NCBI RefSeq assembly: GCF_016107325.1
Contig: NZ_RCVT01000003.1
Coordinates: 124,001-188,000 of the forward strand
From: Sphingomonas sp. MA1305
GTDB taxonomy: Bacteria; Pseudomonadota; Alphaproteobacteria; Sphingomonadales; Sphingomonadaceae
Length of the DNA stretch: 64,000 nt
Direction: 5' to 3'
Positions 47,892 to 57,689 of the stretch are shown here, one piece after another. The notes below the pieces were generated by a model that did no database searches, was not told the DNA's origin, and was given only the letters and a program-made list of their open reading frames with translations. Positions within the stretch are counted from its first letter, which is position 1. Each line of letters begins with the position of its first letter. A program made the position numbers and the translations under genes.

Positions 47892-48469
47892 GGTGCATCT
47901 GCTACTCTGGAGGAAATGAATCCGGAGGCGCGCCGTGCATCAACTTCGATCGCGACGCGACGGGACCTTCTTGCCGGCCGAAGTCACGCTGACGGAAGCG
48001 ATCGAGCGGGCCCATCGCCTGAACCTTTCTGCGTCGGGCACGTGCGTGCATATGCGCGCCGCGCCGCGCCGCGCCGCGCGTCGGGGAGGTGGCGCAGGTG
48101 CGATTGTTCGGTCAGGCGCCACGGCGCTCGCGTCATGTGACGTCATTTGGGGTCGGCGCTTTCGTGCGACGCAGCCCTGACCGCCGAGCAGATCTCGGAA
48201 GCCCTCGAGCTGCCCGACACCTGACCCGACGGTGTCGCGCGCCGGAATCCACTTCCCTCATCAGCGATACGCCAGCCGACCCCCTCGTTATGAGCCTCCC
48301 CGCACTCCCACGAGGCTATTGAGACAGGCTTGCTTTCCGGAAGGAGACCGGCGGCTTCCCCGCCATGCGATCGTGTCCATTGCACCCCGGCTGGCGGGGC
48401 AGGCCGGCACATGGCAGCCCCGGATCGCGCGGGACGGGCTGCGAAGGACAGCCGACGGCTCGACGGGGT
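47892..48469. other. Mostly non-coding gap after the FecR gene
   Basis: About 580 bases between the FecR gene and the convergent CHASE2-EAL gene. A short frame from GTG 47935 to 48180 (start MHQLRSRRDGTFLPAEVTL) has GGAGG upstream and a plausible first 35 residues, then dissolves into Ala/Arg-rich sequence from the CGCGC repeat, so I do not call it a gene. The right part (48180-48469) holds GC-rich inverted segments but no clear terminator or RNA. Confidence 0.35.
48055..48079. repeat. Five tandem copies of CGCGC
   Basis: A perfect pentanucleotide microsatellite of five units. It lies inside the weak small frame 47935-48180, where slippage would change the reading frame. No other copy of comparable length was noticed in the window. 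Confidence 0.6.
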
Positions 48470-50770
48470 CTAAGCGGCGAGCCTGTTCCGCAGCAGCGCT
48501 CCGAGTGCATCGACCGGTAGCGGGCGACTGATCAGATAGCCTTGCGCCATGTCGCATCCCGCCGTGCGCAGGAATGCGAGACAGTCCTGGTCTTCGATCC
48601 CTTCCGCAACGACCTTGAGGCCCAGATCGTGGGCGAGCGCGATGGTTGATCGCACCATCAGGGCATCGGCGTGGTTGTGGGCAGCGTGCTGTACGAAGCT
48701 GCGGTCGATCTTGAGTTCGGTCAGTGGCAGCTGGCGCAGGTAGCTGAGCGTCGATTGGCCGGTGCCGTAATCGTCCATCGATATGCCGACGCCTTGGGCG
48801 CGGAAGCGGCGTAGCGTTGCCGCGGCGCGTTCGGGGTCGGCCAGTGTTGCGGATTCGGTCACTTCGAAAATCAGATGTTCGGGCGATACGATATTGCCGG
48901 CAAGCAGCGTATCGACAGCCTGCGCGAATGCCGGCAGGGCGATCAGCGTCGCCGACAGATTGACGGCGCCGCTCAGCATCAGACCGTGTTCGCGCCATTG
49001 CCCGAGGTCGCGCATCGTGCGTTCGATCACGTACAGGGTGAGCGGCCCGATGCGGTCCGACTGTTCGGCAAAGGGAATGAAGGCATCGGGCCCGATCAGG
49101 CCGCGTACGGGATGCCGCCATCGCACGAGCGCTTCGACGCTGGTGATGCGATCGGTGCCGATATCGAGCTTGGGTTGGTAATGCACCTCGATCTCGCCGC
49201 GGGCGATGGCTTGATCCAATTCGCCCATCAGCACCAGGCGGCGCTCCATCGCTTCGACGTCCACCGTGCTGTCGCGACGGAATACGCCTTCGGCTGCGGC
49301 CTCGTTGGCGGCGCGGGTCGCGTCGATCAGGCGGTCGTGTAGGCTCTGTCCCTGATCGGCGATGCCGACATGGACGGCGGCGTCGACGCGACGGCCCAGG
49401 ATCTCGACCGGCTGCGTCAGCAGCGCACGCAGTCCTTCCTGGAAGTCGACCCGCTCCTCCGCCGACATGTCGAGGCGCATCGCCAGCAGCCGGTCGCCAA
49501 TCCGATAGACGGCCGCATCGGCGGCCGCGATCCGCAACCGCTCGGCGAGGCGCAGGATCAGGTCGTGCCCGGCGCGCTCGCCGAGCAGAGTCACCACCGT
49601 ATCGAAATTGCCGACCTGTGCGACGAGGACCGGCGCGGGTGCCGCGGACCCGAAGTCGCGGAGGAACGCACGCTGGTTGCCGATGCCGGTATCCTCGTCG
49701 ATGCAGCGCTGTTGCTCCGCACGGTCGGCCAGGCGCAGCAGCAGCCACATGCCATGGATGACGATCAGCACCGCCATCGGCGCGGTCACCGGATAGACGA
49801 TGCCGAGGGTCGATTGCGCAACGATCGCGAGACCGGCGAGACCGATCGGTGCGGCAGCAGCAAGTAGCCATGCCGAGACTAGACGCCGCGGCACGACGGC
49901 CAGCGCCCCGAGCAGCAATGCCAGCGCGATTGGGATCGCCGCGCTGCCGAACGTCGGTATGCCGCGCAGCAGGGTTTCCGCGGCGAGGGCCTGAACGATG
50001 ACACCCGGTATTACGCCCCAATGAGGCGTCGCGTAGCGATCCCCCATTTCGATCGCGGTCGCGCCGATCAATATGTCCCGCCCCCGCACCGCATCTGGCG
50101 CGAAGCGTCCATCGCGCACGTCGATAAAGCTCAGGCGCGGCAGGCGCTCCGGGTTCACTCCGAAATCGATGGGGAAGAAGGTGTCGGCGCTGCCCGATCG
50201 TTTGGCGATATAGGCCGACAGCGACGGGCGCGGCGTGCCGACGGTGATCGTGCCGAAGGGCGCGCGCCGCACCACACCATCGCTGTCGGGCTGCATGCTG
50301 ACCGATGCGAGGGCGGCATGCGGGCGGAACATAGCCAGCGGCAATGCGTCGATCGAACGGCGGTCGCCGGATCGGGCCTGCTGGGCAAAGGTCGGCAGCG
50401 CGACCATCCCGTCCGCCCGCGCGAGGGCGGCGGCGAGGCTGCGGTCGCCGGCAGGCGTGTTGGCCGACGACAGGTCGACATCGAAGGTGATCGATGCGGC
50501 GCCGGCGCGGCGCAAGCGATCGGTCACCATGGCATAGTGATCGCGTGGCCACGGCCATTGCCGGATCGCCGCGACGCTGGCTGCGTCCATTTCAACGACG
50601 ACGATCTTGCCGCTTGGGGTGCGCGGGGCGGCGATCGCCCGCAGGGGATCGAACAGGCGATCGGCATGCCGATCGAGGCCGCTAGCGATCAGTGATACGC
50701 CCACGAACAATCCGATCACGAGCACGATCAGGATCTTGATGCGGCGGGACGTGGCGGAGAGGATCGGCAT
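48470..50770 (-). CDS. CHASE2-domain membrane protein with degenerate GGDEF and EAL domains
   Basis: A 766-aa protein. ATG 50770 after AGGAG is the start. A first helix (about residues 10-30) is followed by a periplasmic CHASE2 sensor ([34 protein letters not shown]) and three membrane helices (about 270-340). The GGDEF-like domain has [16 protein letters not shown], but the signature is degraded to [12 protein letters not shown], so cyclase activity is unlikely. The EAL domain keeps [53 protein letters not shown] and KIDRSFV, so cyclic-di-GMP phosphodiesterase activity is expected. CHASE2 genes often lie near FecR-domain genes, as here. Confidence 0.9.
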   Translation of the reverse strand: MPILSATSRRIKILIVLVIGLFVGVSLIASGLDRHADRLFDPLRAIAAPRTPSGKIVVVEMDAASVAAIRQWPWPRDHYAMVTDRLRRAGAASITFDVDLSSANTPAGDRSLAAALARADGMVALPTFAQQARSGDRRSIDALPLAMFRPHAALASVSMQPDSDGVVRRAPFGTITVGTPRPSLSAYIAKRSGSADTFFPIDFGVNPERLPRLSFIDVRDGRFAPDAVRGRDILIGATAIEMGDRYATPHWGVIPGVIVQALAAETLLRGIPTFGSAAIPIALALLLGALAVVPRRLVSAWLLAAAAPIGLAGLAIVAQSTLGIVYPVTAPMAVLIVIHGMWLLLRLADRAEQQRCIDEDTGIGNQRAFLRDFGSAAPAPVLVAQVGNFDTVVTLLGERAGHDLILRLAERLRIAAADAAVYRIGDRLLAMRLDMSAEERVDFQEGLRALLTQPVEILGRRVDAAVHVGIADQGQSLHDRLIDATRAANEAAAEGVFRRDSTVDVEAMERRLVLMGELDQAIARGEIEVHYQPKLDIGTDRITSVEALVRWRHPVRGLIGPDAFIPFAEQSDRIGPLTLYVIERTMRDLGQWREHGLMLSGAVNLSATLIALPAFAQAVDTLLAGNIVSPEHLIFEVTESATLADPERAAATLRRFRAQGVGISMDDYGTGQSTLSYLRQLPLTELKIDRSFVQHAAHNHADALMVRSTIALAHDLGLKVVAEGIEDQDCLAFLRTAGCDMAQGYLISRPLPVDALGALLRNRLAA

Positions 50771-50883
50771 TCGGGCTCCTGACAAGTGGTCCCGACCTAG
50801 CGCCTCGCTCCTTACGTCTGGTTACCGGCCAATCACATGGCTCCGAAGCCCTCGGCGCCGCTCGCCGACACGGACGCGCGCGC

Positions 50884-51243
50884 TTACTGATGGCGAAAGG
50901 TGTTTCCGAAGCCGTCGTTGGCCTTCGTCATCTTGGCGAGCTTCCGCACATAGGACCGAACGTGCCGTTCGAACCGGGCATCGTCGTTCATCCCCGTCGC
51001 AGGATAATCCTCCTGTGCGATGAGCGCCTTCAGGCGGGTGGCAAACGTCATCTGGTCATTCGTGCAGTCGGCGTTCTTCAGCAGGCGGCAGACCCATTCT
51101 TCGGCCGCAGCCTTGTCGAAATCATCCCGGCCTTCATAGCCGCGCCGGTCCGGCGCCGCCTGATCCAGTCGAGAGGCCGTGAAACGCCGCTCCAGCCATA
51201 AGCGGACCAGCGACGCGTCCCAAGGTTTGAGCGAATCCGTCAT
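50884..51243 (-). CDS. Small conserved-looking protein of unknown function
   Basis: A 119-aa soluble protein starting MTDSLKPWDASLVRLWLERR at ATG 51243; the frame is open further upstream without a ribosome-binding site. It is helical and charged, with DDFDKAAAEEWVCRLLKNA and RFERHVRSYVRKLAKMTK. No family recognised. Divergent from the small HNH-like gene, with 120 bases between the starts. Confidence 0.55.
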   Translation of the reverse strand: MTDSLKPWDASLVRLWLERRFTASRLDQAAPDRRGYEGRDDFDKAAAEEWVCRLLKNADCTNDQMTFATRLKALIAQEDYPATGMNDDARFERHVRSYVRKLAKMTKANDGFGNTFRHQ

Positions 51244-51363
51244 TGCTTTTCCCTTGAGACCCTTCCGGGATACTGCCGGCGGCTTGCCGCGTGCAAACGC
51301 GCTATATGCGGCAGCAGACCGCTTCGCTACAGGCGGCGGCAATCAACGCAGTCAGATCGAGCC

Positions 51364-51699
51364 ATGGCCAGGCGTTCGAAACACGATCCCTACGATCACC
51401 TTCCGCAGGACGAGGACGCGCCGGCGGCCCCAGTCCCGTGCTGGCTCTGCCGACGGCCGACCGGAAAGATCATCGTCTGGCATCATCCCGTGCCCAAAAG
51501 CCGCGGCGGGCGCGACGTCGTGCCGATGCATGGCATCTGCCAGCAGACCCTGACCGCAAATTTCACCAATTCCGAATTGCAGCGGCATGGCATGAACGTC
51601 ACCGGCCTGCTGGACAATCCGAACGTGCGGAAGTTCGTCGATTGGGTCGCCAAGAAGGATCCGGATTTCACCGCGACGATCACCAAGAAGCAACGGTGA
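51364..51699 (+). CDS. Small HNH-type zinc-binding protein
   Basis: A 111-aa protein with CWLCRRPTG, then IIVWHHPVPKSRGGRDVVPM and HGICQQTL: the Cys-x2-Cys pair, His-His and His-x2-Cys of an HNH endonuclease-like fold. The second half has FTNSELQRHGMN and FVDWVAKKDPDF. Such stand-alone proteins are common in alphaproteobacteria; their activity is not known to me. It is not linked to phage or restriction genes here, so a DNA-processing role is only possible. ATG 51364 is the first start; no strong Shine-Dalgarno. Confidence 0.7.
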   Translation: MARRSKHDPYDHLPQDEDAPAAPVPCWLCRRPTGKIIVWHHPVPKSRGGRDVVPMHGICQQTLTANFTNSELQRHGMNVTGLLDNPNVRKFVDWVAKKDPDFTATITKKQR

Positions 51700-51886
51700 C
51701 GGTGCGGCCTTCGGCCGGGCGGGGCGGCGTCGCTGTCTAGGGCGGTGGCGCGGTATCACCGTCGCGTCCCGACCTGGCCGGCGATGCTCTGATCGATTTG
51801 GACGGATGATCAATCGCGAGTTCCCGGCGGGGAACCATCTGCCCATCCGAAGCGGTTGCGCCATGGATCACGATCAGGAGCTTCGG

Positions 51887-53020
51887 ATGAGTATCGCTTC
51901 GGCACTGGGCCTCGGCGGCCGCAAGGTTCGCTATGCCGTCGTCGGCCTCGGCGACATCGCGCAGGAGGCGTTGATGCCCGGCGTGTCGCATACCGGCAAT
52001 TCGACCATCACCGCACTGGTGTCGGGCGATCCGGAGAAGCTGACCAAGCTTGGCAAGCGCTACGGCGTCAAGCGCCTCTACGGCTACGAACAATTTCCGG
52101 CCCTGCTGGCATCGGGCGAGATCGACGCGATCTACCTCGCTACGCCCAATTGGCGGCATGCCGAATTCGCCGTGCCCGCCCTGGAGGCGGGTATTCACGT
52201 GCTCTCCGAAAAACCGCTCGACGTGTCGTCCGCCAAGGCACGCGAAATCATCGCCGCGGCGGCCAAGGGCAAGGCGCAGTTGATGACCGCTTACCGCCTG
52301 CACTTCGAGCCGGCGACACTCGACGCGATCCGGCGGATACGCGCCGGCGAACTCGGCGAATTGATCGCCTTTACCGCCTGCTTCACGCAGATGGTCGATC
52401 CCGCCAACCACCGTGCGTCGAACGGGATCGAGGCAGGACCGCTGTTCGACATGGCGCCTTATCCGATCAACGCCATTCGATATCTGTTCGGAGCGGAGCC
52501 GCTCGAGGTCGTTTCCGCGGTGGCGACCCGGCATCCCGAGTCCGGTTTCGGCGATCTCGACGATACGTTCGCCGTCACGCTGCGCATGCCGGGTAGTCGC
52601 CTCGCACAATTCACCGTCAGCTATTACGCCAATCAGGTCGACCAATTGACGATCGCCGGGACGGAAGGGTCTATCCAGATGGACCCCGCCTTCGGCTTCG
52701 GTCAGGGGCTGGCCCATCGTCGGCGCATCGGCGAAGAGCTCACCGAGCAGACATTCAAGGCTACCGACCAGTTCGGCGGTGAGCTCAAATATTTCTCGGA
52801 CTGCATTCTCGAGGAGCGCAGCCCTGAACCCGACGGGGAAGAAGGTCTCGCCGACCTGCTGGTCATCGAGGCGATTGTCGAGGCACTGCAGACCGGCCGG
52901 GCGGTCAAGGTCGCGCACATCGGTCGCACGCGGCGGATCGATCCGGACAGTCAGGAGCAGACGCTGCGCATGGTGTCCGCGCCTGATCCCGTTCACGCGG
53001 CCCCTCCCACCGGCAAGTGA
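51887..53020 (+). CDS. Gfo/Idh/MocA-family oxidoreductase (glucose-fructose-oxidoreductase-like)
   Basis: A 377-aa NAD(P)-dependent enzyme. The Rossmann fold is VRYAVVGLGDIAQEALMPGV, followed by YLATPNWRHAEFAVPALEAG and the EKP motif in VLSEKPLD; the catalytic region has GPLFDMAPYPINAIRYLFG with the conserved Asp and a His replaced by Pro-Tyr-Pro, as in GFOR-like members. ATG 51887 is chosen because AGGAG lies 8 bases before it; ATG 51863 is open too. No signal peptide is seen, unlike Zymomonas GFOR. Substrate is presumably a sugar or polyol. Confidence 0.87.
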   Translation: MSIASALGLGGRKVRYAVVGLGDIAQEALMPGVSHTGNSTITALVSGDPEKLTKLGKRYGVKRLYGYEQFPALLASGEIDAIYLATPNWRHAEFAVPALEAGIHVLSEKPLDVSSAKAREIIAAAAKGKAQLMTAYRLHFEPATLDAIRRIRAGELGELIAFTACFTQMVDPANHRASNGIEAGPLFDMAPYPINAIRYLFGAEPLEVVSAVATRHPESGFGDLDDTFAVTLRMPGSRLAQFTVSYYANQVDQLTIAGTEGSIQMDPAFGFGQGLAHRRRIGEELTEQTFKATDQFGGELKYFSDCILEERSPEPDGEEGLADLLVIEAIVEALQTGRAVKVAHIGRTRRIDPDSQEQTLRMVSAPDPVHAAPPTGK

Positions 53021-53054
53021 TTTCGTCTGGTGGGGAGCAGTCTAGGCCAGATCG

Positions 53055-53387
53055 TCAGGGCTGGTCTGGCAAGGCTGCGTACCATTCCGCATAGATGGTG
53101 TTACGCGCCAGGCGCCGATTGAGGTCGGGTGCGCCATCCGTCCACCAAACCGGGCCGCGTTCTCCGAGGGCAACCTTGGCGTCGTTGACGCTTTGGCGCG
53201 CTTGGCGAAGGGACATATCGTCCCGGATCCGAACGGCGTCCCGCACGGCTCGCCTAGCCTTCATCAAATCTGCGACGAGCGTTTGCCGAGCCTCCGCGGC
53301 GAGCGCGGGGTTGGCTTTCCGCCACAGGCGCCCGCGAACGACGATGTATCGGCCATCAGGGGTGACTGGCGGCTCGGTGCCTCGCAT
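53055..53387 (-). CDS. Small conserved-looking protein of unknown function
   Basis: A 110-aa protein starting MRGTEPPVTPDGRYIVVRGR, then LWRKANPALAAEARQTLVAD and ERGPVWWTDGAPDLNRRLAR, with a charged helical middle. I have an impression of similar short proteins in other sphingomonads but cannot name a family. ATG 53387 is preferred over upstream codons. It ends 34 bases from the convergent oxidoreductase gene. Confidence 0.55.
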   Translation of the reverse strand: MRGTEPPVTPDGRYIVVRGRLWRKANPALAAEARQTLVADLMKARRAVRDAVRIRDDMSLRQARQSVNDAKVALGERGPVWWTDGAPDLNRRLARNTIYAEWYAALPDQP

Positions 53388-53673
53388 TACCACCGTATCG
53401 CGTCGGGGATGATCGAGCCGACAGCCGTCGGACCGTCTGCCCGAAGCACGGGCCGCCCGGATGTGGGTGCCAAATTGGCGGTGACGCATGCCGATCTGAT
53501 CATGAGGCGGTGCTGGCGGTCAGATTGCGCCGCCGAATCCGCGGCCGTGACAGGATGCGCTTGATGATCCGCCATGACCGGCGGCGGCAATAAGATAGCA
53601 CGTAGGCCTTTCGATCGGAGTGACGGTTTCGGCGATGCAACGGCGGGAGCGGCATTGCGCCGCTCCCGAACGC

Positions 53674-54054
53674 TTATGCCTTTTTGCGCGCCCGTTTCGG
53701 GGCGGCAGCGGCCGCGACATCTTCTTCCTCGTCAGGCTGATCCTCGCCAGCCTCGGTGAGCGCCTCGCCGAGAGCCTTCAGCTTATCCTGGTTCTTGTCC
53801 GCCTTGTCAGCGATTTTGGTCGTGGCGGTCCCCAGGCGGTGAAGCGGGGCGTGAACCCGATCAGCATCCGGCTCGCCTTTTTCGAGCTGTTTGCGCAAGG
53901 ATGCGAGATCGCGGAGGATACCCTTCGCCCCGGAAATCTCGACGTCGGCCAGCGCAGCTTCCCAATCTTCCACCATGTCGGCGCCCTTTGTGGGCTTGGT
54001 CGCGTCCAGGCCGCGATTGATCGCATTCATCGTTCCAGCAAACTTCACAGCCAT
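53674..54054 (-). CDS. Small acidic helical protein of unknown function
   Basis: A 126-aa protein, MAVKFAGTMNAINRGLDATK onwards, largely helical, with an acidic stretch (AGEDQPDEEEDVAAAAA) and a basic Lys/Arg tail (PKRARKKA). GAGG lies 12 bases before ATG 54054; an alternative ATG three codons upstream is too close to it. No domain recognised. The tail could bind nucleic acid, but this is a guess. Confidence 0.5.
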   Translation of the reverse strand: MAVKFAGTMNAINRGLDATKPTKGADMVEDWEAALADVEISGAKGILRDLASLRKQLEKGEPDADRVHAPLHRLGTATTKIADKADKNQDKLKALGEALTEAGEDQPDEEEDVAAAAAPKRARKKA

Positions 54055-54340
54055 CGGGATCATCCTCGTGTCAGCCGGCGAATGCCGGCACCGCTCAACG
54101 AAGAGTGCACGCCGGGTTTCCCGCGGGACTGCCCTTTTCTCACCACGGCCATATCGCTGCTCCTCGCCATTGTCGTACGAGCCGACGGCGCCGCTATCCG
54201 ATCAGTCCGACCCGCGGGGTTGGAGAGCAGGTCCACGGCCGCCCGAGCAATCGCCTGTTAGAAGCCCCTTGTACGTCCGTCGGCACGCGGGTGGACCGAA
54301 CCAAGCCAGCGGGAGTTTGCCTATTCCGAAGGGAACGTAA

Positions 54341-56239
54341 ATGGATAAGGGGATGGCGCAGGCGGCTCGGGCAAACGGCGTCATTGCCGCAAAGGTGCCC
54401 AGCCGGGACGGTTTGCTGGGTCTGGCCGTGGCTGTCGTCGTGATCGCAGGGCTGTTCCTGGCAAAGGACGTCCTGGTTCCGATCACATTGGCGATCCTGT
54501 TGTCGTTCGTGCTGTCGCCGATCGTGCTGTTGCTGCGGCGCCTGCGGATGCCGAAGGGACTGGCGATCTTCGTCGCGGTGCTGGGCACACTCGGCATATT
54601 GGGAGGGGTGGGCACCTTGGTCGGCACCCAGGCGGCGTCTCTTGCCGACAAGGCACCGAGCTATGTCGCCACGATCCAGACCAAGATCGATGGCGCAAGT
54701 GGCTATCTGACCAAGCGCCTGCCGTTTCTCCGTCCAACCACCCCAATGTCGGCGCCGGCGCCTGATCCGGGTGTCCAGCGTGGTACGCGAACTCATCCGA
54801 TGATCGTCCGGGTGGTCGAGAAGCAGACTCCGGTATTGGAAGAGGTCGGCACCTATCTTAGTCCGGTGGTGGCGCCGTTCGAGACGTTCGTGATCGTGCT
54901 CGTGGTGGCCGTTTTCATTCTGATGCAGAAAGAGGATCTGCGCGACCGCCTGATCCGTCTATTCGGGTCGTCGGATCTGCATCGCACGACGGCGGCGATG
55001 GACGACGCCGGAGCGCGTCTCAGCCGGTATTTCCTGTCTCAGCTCGCCGTGAACGGCAGCTTTGGGCTGACCGTGGGTATCGGCCTCTGGCTGATCGGGC
55101 TGCCGGTCCCGGCGCTGTGGGGCATTCTCGCCGGAGTGCTGCGCTTCGTCCCGTATATTGGCGCCTTACTGGGAGCGGCGCTGCCTCTGGTCGTGGCGGC
55201 GGGCGGAGACCCCGGCTGGTCCACCGTGCTGATGGTGGCGGCCCTGTTCCTGATCCTGGAGCCGCTGATCGGCTATGTCGTCGAGCCCCTCCTCTACGGC
55301 CACTCCACGGGCCTTTCACCTTTGTCGGTCGTGCTCGCGGCCGTCTTCTGGACGTGGATATGGGGTCCGGTCGGGCTTGTGCTGTCGATGCCGCTCACGC
55401 TGCTCCTCGTCGTCTTAGGGCGCCACATCCCCAGCCTCGAGTTCCTAGACGTGCTGCTCGGTGATCGTCCGGCACTTACGCCGGTCGAACGTTTCTACCA
55501 GCGCATGCTCGCCGAGGATCCCGATGAAGCGCTGGAGCAGGCGGAAAGCCAACTCGCGACTCGGTCCCTGACGGCCTATTATGACGAAGTGGCGCTGGCG
55601 GCCTTGAAGATGGCGGCGGCGGACGTCGAGCGGGGTGCCATCACGCACGAGCGCGCCGCCAAGGTGGTCGACTCGATGCTCGTGCTCGTCGATGAATTGC
55701 GGGAGCAGGATGATACGGCGAGCCCAGCACAATTGGGTGGCAGCTCGTTGACCCCGCTGCCGGAAGGCGATGCGGGATTTCAGGAAACCGCGCCGTCCAC
55801 GCTCCCACTGGCTCCGATCACCTGGCAAGCCGACGGAAGCGTGCTGTGCATCGCCGGCCGCGGCGTGCTCGACGATGCGGTCGCCGCCATGCTGGAGCAG
55901 CTCCTGGCCAAGCGCGGGTTCGGCGTCAGCCGTGTCTCGCATGAGGCGGGTTCGCGCGTGAATATAGACCGCCTCGACGTGTCGCGGGCGCGACTGGTGT
56001 GCATCTCCTATCTGCAGATCAGCGGATCACCATCCAAGCTGCGCTATCTCATCCGTCGTATCCGGTCGCGGGCCGGCAACGTGCCCATCCTCGTCGGCCT
56101 GTGGCCGGAAGGAGAGGCGGCGCTGACCAGCCGCGAGATACAACAAACGCTGGGCGCCGACGTCTATGTCGGGAGCCTGGGCGCTGCCGTCGAAGCCAGT
56201 CTGGAGCATGCCGTCGGCGACCGGGAGCAGGCGGCATGA
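54341..56239 (+). CDS. AI-2E-family (PerM-type) permease with an extra C-terminal soluble domain
   Basis: A 632-aa membrane protein. Residues 20-370 are the AI-2E/PerM core with about eight helices, including DVLVPITLAILLSFVLSPIV, ILAGVLRFVPYIGALLGAAL, LILEPLIGYVVEPLLYG and WTWIWGPVGLVLSMPLTLL. After a helical region (about 390-480) comes a separate domain (505-625) with WQADGSVLCIAGRGVLDDAV, LARLVCISYLQ-like strands and VPILVGLWPEGEAAL, resembling a B12-binding or Rossmann-like fold. The transported substrate is unknown. Its stop overlaps the next gene by ATGA, so the two are co-translated. Confidence 0.85.
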   Translation: MDKGMAQAARANGVIAAKVPSRDGLLGLAVAVVVIAGLFLAKDVLVPITLAILLSFVLSPIVLLLRRLRMPKGLAIFVAVLGTLGILGGVGTLVGTQAASLADKAPSYVATIQTKIDGASGYLTKRLPFLRPTTPMSAPAPDPGVQRGTRTHPMIVRVVEKQTPVLEEVGTYLSPVVAPFETFVIVLVVAVFILMQKEDLRDRLIRLFGSSDLHRTTAAMDDAGARLSRYFLSQLAVNGSFGLTVGIGLWLIGLPVPALWGILAGVLRFVPYIGALLGAALPLVVAAGGDPGWSTVLMVAALFLILEPLIGYVVEPLLYGHSTGLSPLSVVLAAVFWTWIWGPVGLVLSMPLTLLLVVLGRHIPSLEFLDVLLGDRPALTPVERFYQRMLAEDPDEALEQAESQLATRSLTAYYDEVALAALKMAAADVERGAITHERAAKVVDSMLVLVDELREQDDTASPAQLGGSSLTPLPEGDAGFQETAPSTLPLAPITWQADGSVLCIAGRGVLDDAVAAMLEQLLAKRGFGVSRVSHEAGSRVNIDRLDVSRARLVCISYLQISGSPSKLRYLIRRIRSRAGNVPILVGLWPEGEAALTSREIQQTLGADVYVGSLGAAVEASLEHAVGDREQAA

Positions 56240-57390
56240 GCGTTTCGGATCATCGCGCCGGCGAAGGCGCGCACTCGCCGATGCAGGTGCCCGCAAAGGG
56301 GTGGCTGGCGGTGCTCCAGCGCACCTGGAAGGAGATGGACAAGGACAATATCGGCATCATCGCCGCCGGCATCGCCTTCTACGTATTCGCGGCGATCGTT
56401 CCGACGCTTGGGGCGGTCGTCCTGAGCTACGGGCTCTTCGCCGATGGCGAGACGGTACGGCACAACGTCGAGGCGGTCTTCGCATCGCTGCCGCGCGATG
56501 CCGCCTCGATCATCACCGATCAGCTGCTGACCGTGACCGCGAGTGCAAAGGACAAGCAGGGGGTCGGCCTGATCATCGCGTCGATCCTGGCCTGGTATGG
56601 CGCGACGAAAGGGTCGTCGGCAATCATCACGGGCCTGAACGTCGCCTATGACACGGAAGAGACGCGCGGCTTCGTCCGGCTCAATGTCCTGCGCTTCGCC
56701 GTCGTCGCGGGTGGCGTGCTGATGATCTTCCTCGGGATGGGCACGACGATGCTGCTGACCTTCTTGGGCGGCCTGGTCCCGAACGCGCCGGGCATCGTGT
56801 TGGCCGCGATACGTGTTGCCGGTTATCTGGCATTGGCGTTGCTCGTCGTCACGGCGACGGCGGTGCTCTTCCGTTACGGGCCGGACAATCGCCAGCCCCG
56901 TTGGATATGGTTGTCGCCGGGTTCGATCGGCGCGACGGTGCTGTGGCTGGCCGGGACGGCGGCATTCGGCTTCTATGTCGCGCATTTCGGCAATTACGGG
57001 GCGACCTACGGTTCGCTGAGCGCGGTGATCGTAACCCTCACCTGGCTATGGCTGACCGCCTACGTCTTTCTGCTGGGCGCCGAGCTCAACGCGGAACTCG
57101 AACGGCAGGTGGAAGGAGGGGCGCCTCTACGCCCGACGGAGCAGAGCGGAAATGATGGTCGCCCGCCTGCTCATGTCCATCCGGCCAGCGCCATGGCGGA
57201 GCAGTCCGGATGGACCGGGGCAGGCGGCGCAGCTTCGGCTTCAAGGGATGATCGGATGGCGGGACGCTCTGGACCAGGTGTGGCGGGGCGAGCGCGACCG
57301 CTGGGCGCGATGCTCGTTGCCTTCGTCGCCTTTGCGGCATGGCGGCGCCGACGTCGCGTGGCGGTGAGCGACCATGGGGGAACCGGGTGA
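56236..57390 (+). CDS. YihY/BrkB-family inner-membrane protein
   Basis: A 384-aa protein. ATG 56236 overlaps the stop of the AI-2E-type gene. Six membrane helices in residues 50-290 carry the family pattern: DNIGIIAAGIAFYVFAAIVP, ILAWYGATKGSSAIITGLN, VAYDTEETRGFVRLNVLRF and TLTWLWLTAYVFLLGAELNA. A long polar tail rich in Gly, Ala and Ser follows (about 300-350), then a hydrophobic stretch MLVAFVAFAAWRRRRR, perhaps an additional anchor. Function of the family is unsettled; older claims of RNase BN activity are not accepted. Confidence 0.88.
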   Translation: MSVSDHRAGEGAHSPMQVPAKGWLAVLQRTWKEMDKDNIGIIAAGIAFYVFAAIVPTLGAVVLSYGLFADGETVRHNVEAVFASLPRDAASIITDQLLTVTASAKDKQGVGLIIASILAWYGATKGSSAIITGLNVAYDTEETRGFVRLNVLRFAVVAGGVLMIFLGMGTTMLLTFLGGLVPNAPGIVLAAIRVAGYLALALLVVTATAVLFRYGPDNRQPRWIWLSPGSIGATVLWLAGTAAFGFYVAHFGNYGATYGSLSAVIVTLTWLWLTAYVFLLGAELNAELERQVEGGAPLRPTEQSGNDGRPPAHVHPASAMAEQSGWTGAGGAASASRDDRMAGRSGPGVAGRARPLGAMLVAFVAFAAWRRRRRVAVSDHGGTG

Positions 57391-57689
57391 TGTCGCTCGG
57401 CTGCTCGTCCTGGCGGTTGGCCGACGTCGAGGCGGGCTTCGAGATCTGCTTCGTTTCGTCATGCTGGCAACCATGATGCGATCGGAAGGCAGACTTTGCC
57501 GCGGCGCCAAGGCGCTTCTTCCGCAACGGCGGCATTTCCGCCGAGCGGCTTTCAGACGGTAGGTAGACTTTTCAGATCATGCGATCACGCCGTATGATCT
57601 GGTGAGCTTTGGCGATCCTCAAAGCGAGGTGCAAGTATATCGCCAATACCGGATGTCGCCGGCACATCCGATGACGATCGCCTGCCGCG
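57391..57689. other. Intergenic region between convergent genes
   Basis: About 300 bases between the YihY stop and the hydrolase stop. Short frames are present, but none has a ribosome-binding site or recognisable product. No terminator with a T tract and no RNA gene was identified. Confidence 0.3.

Noticed and set aside
47935..48180. Small gene candidate starting at GTG 47935
   Set aside because: Ribosome-binding site is good and the first residues look protein-like, but the second half is generated by the CGCGC repeat; kept only as a note in the intergenic entry.
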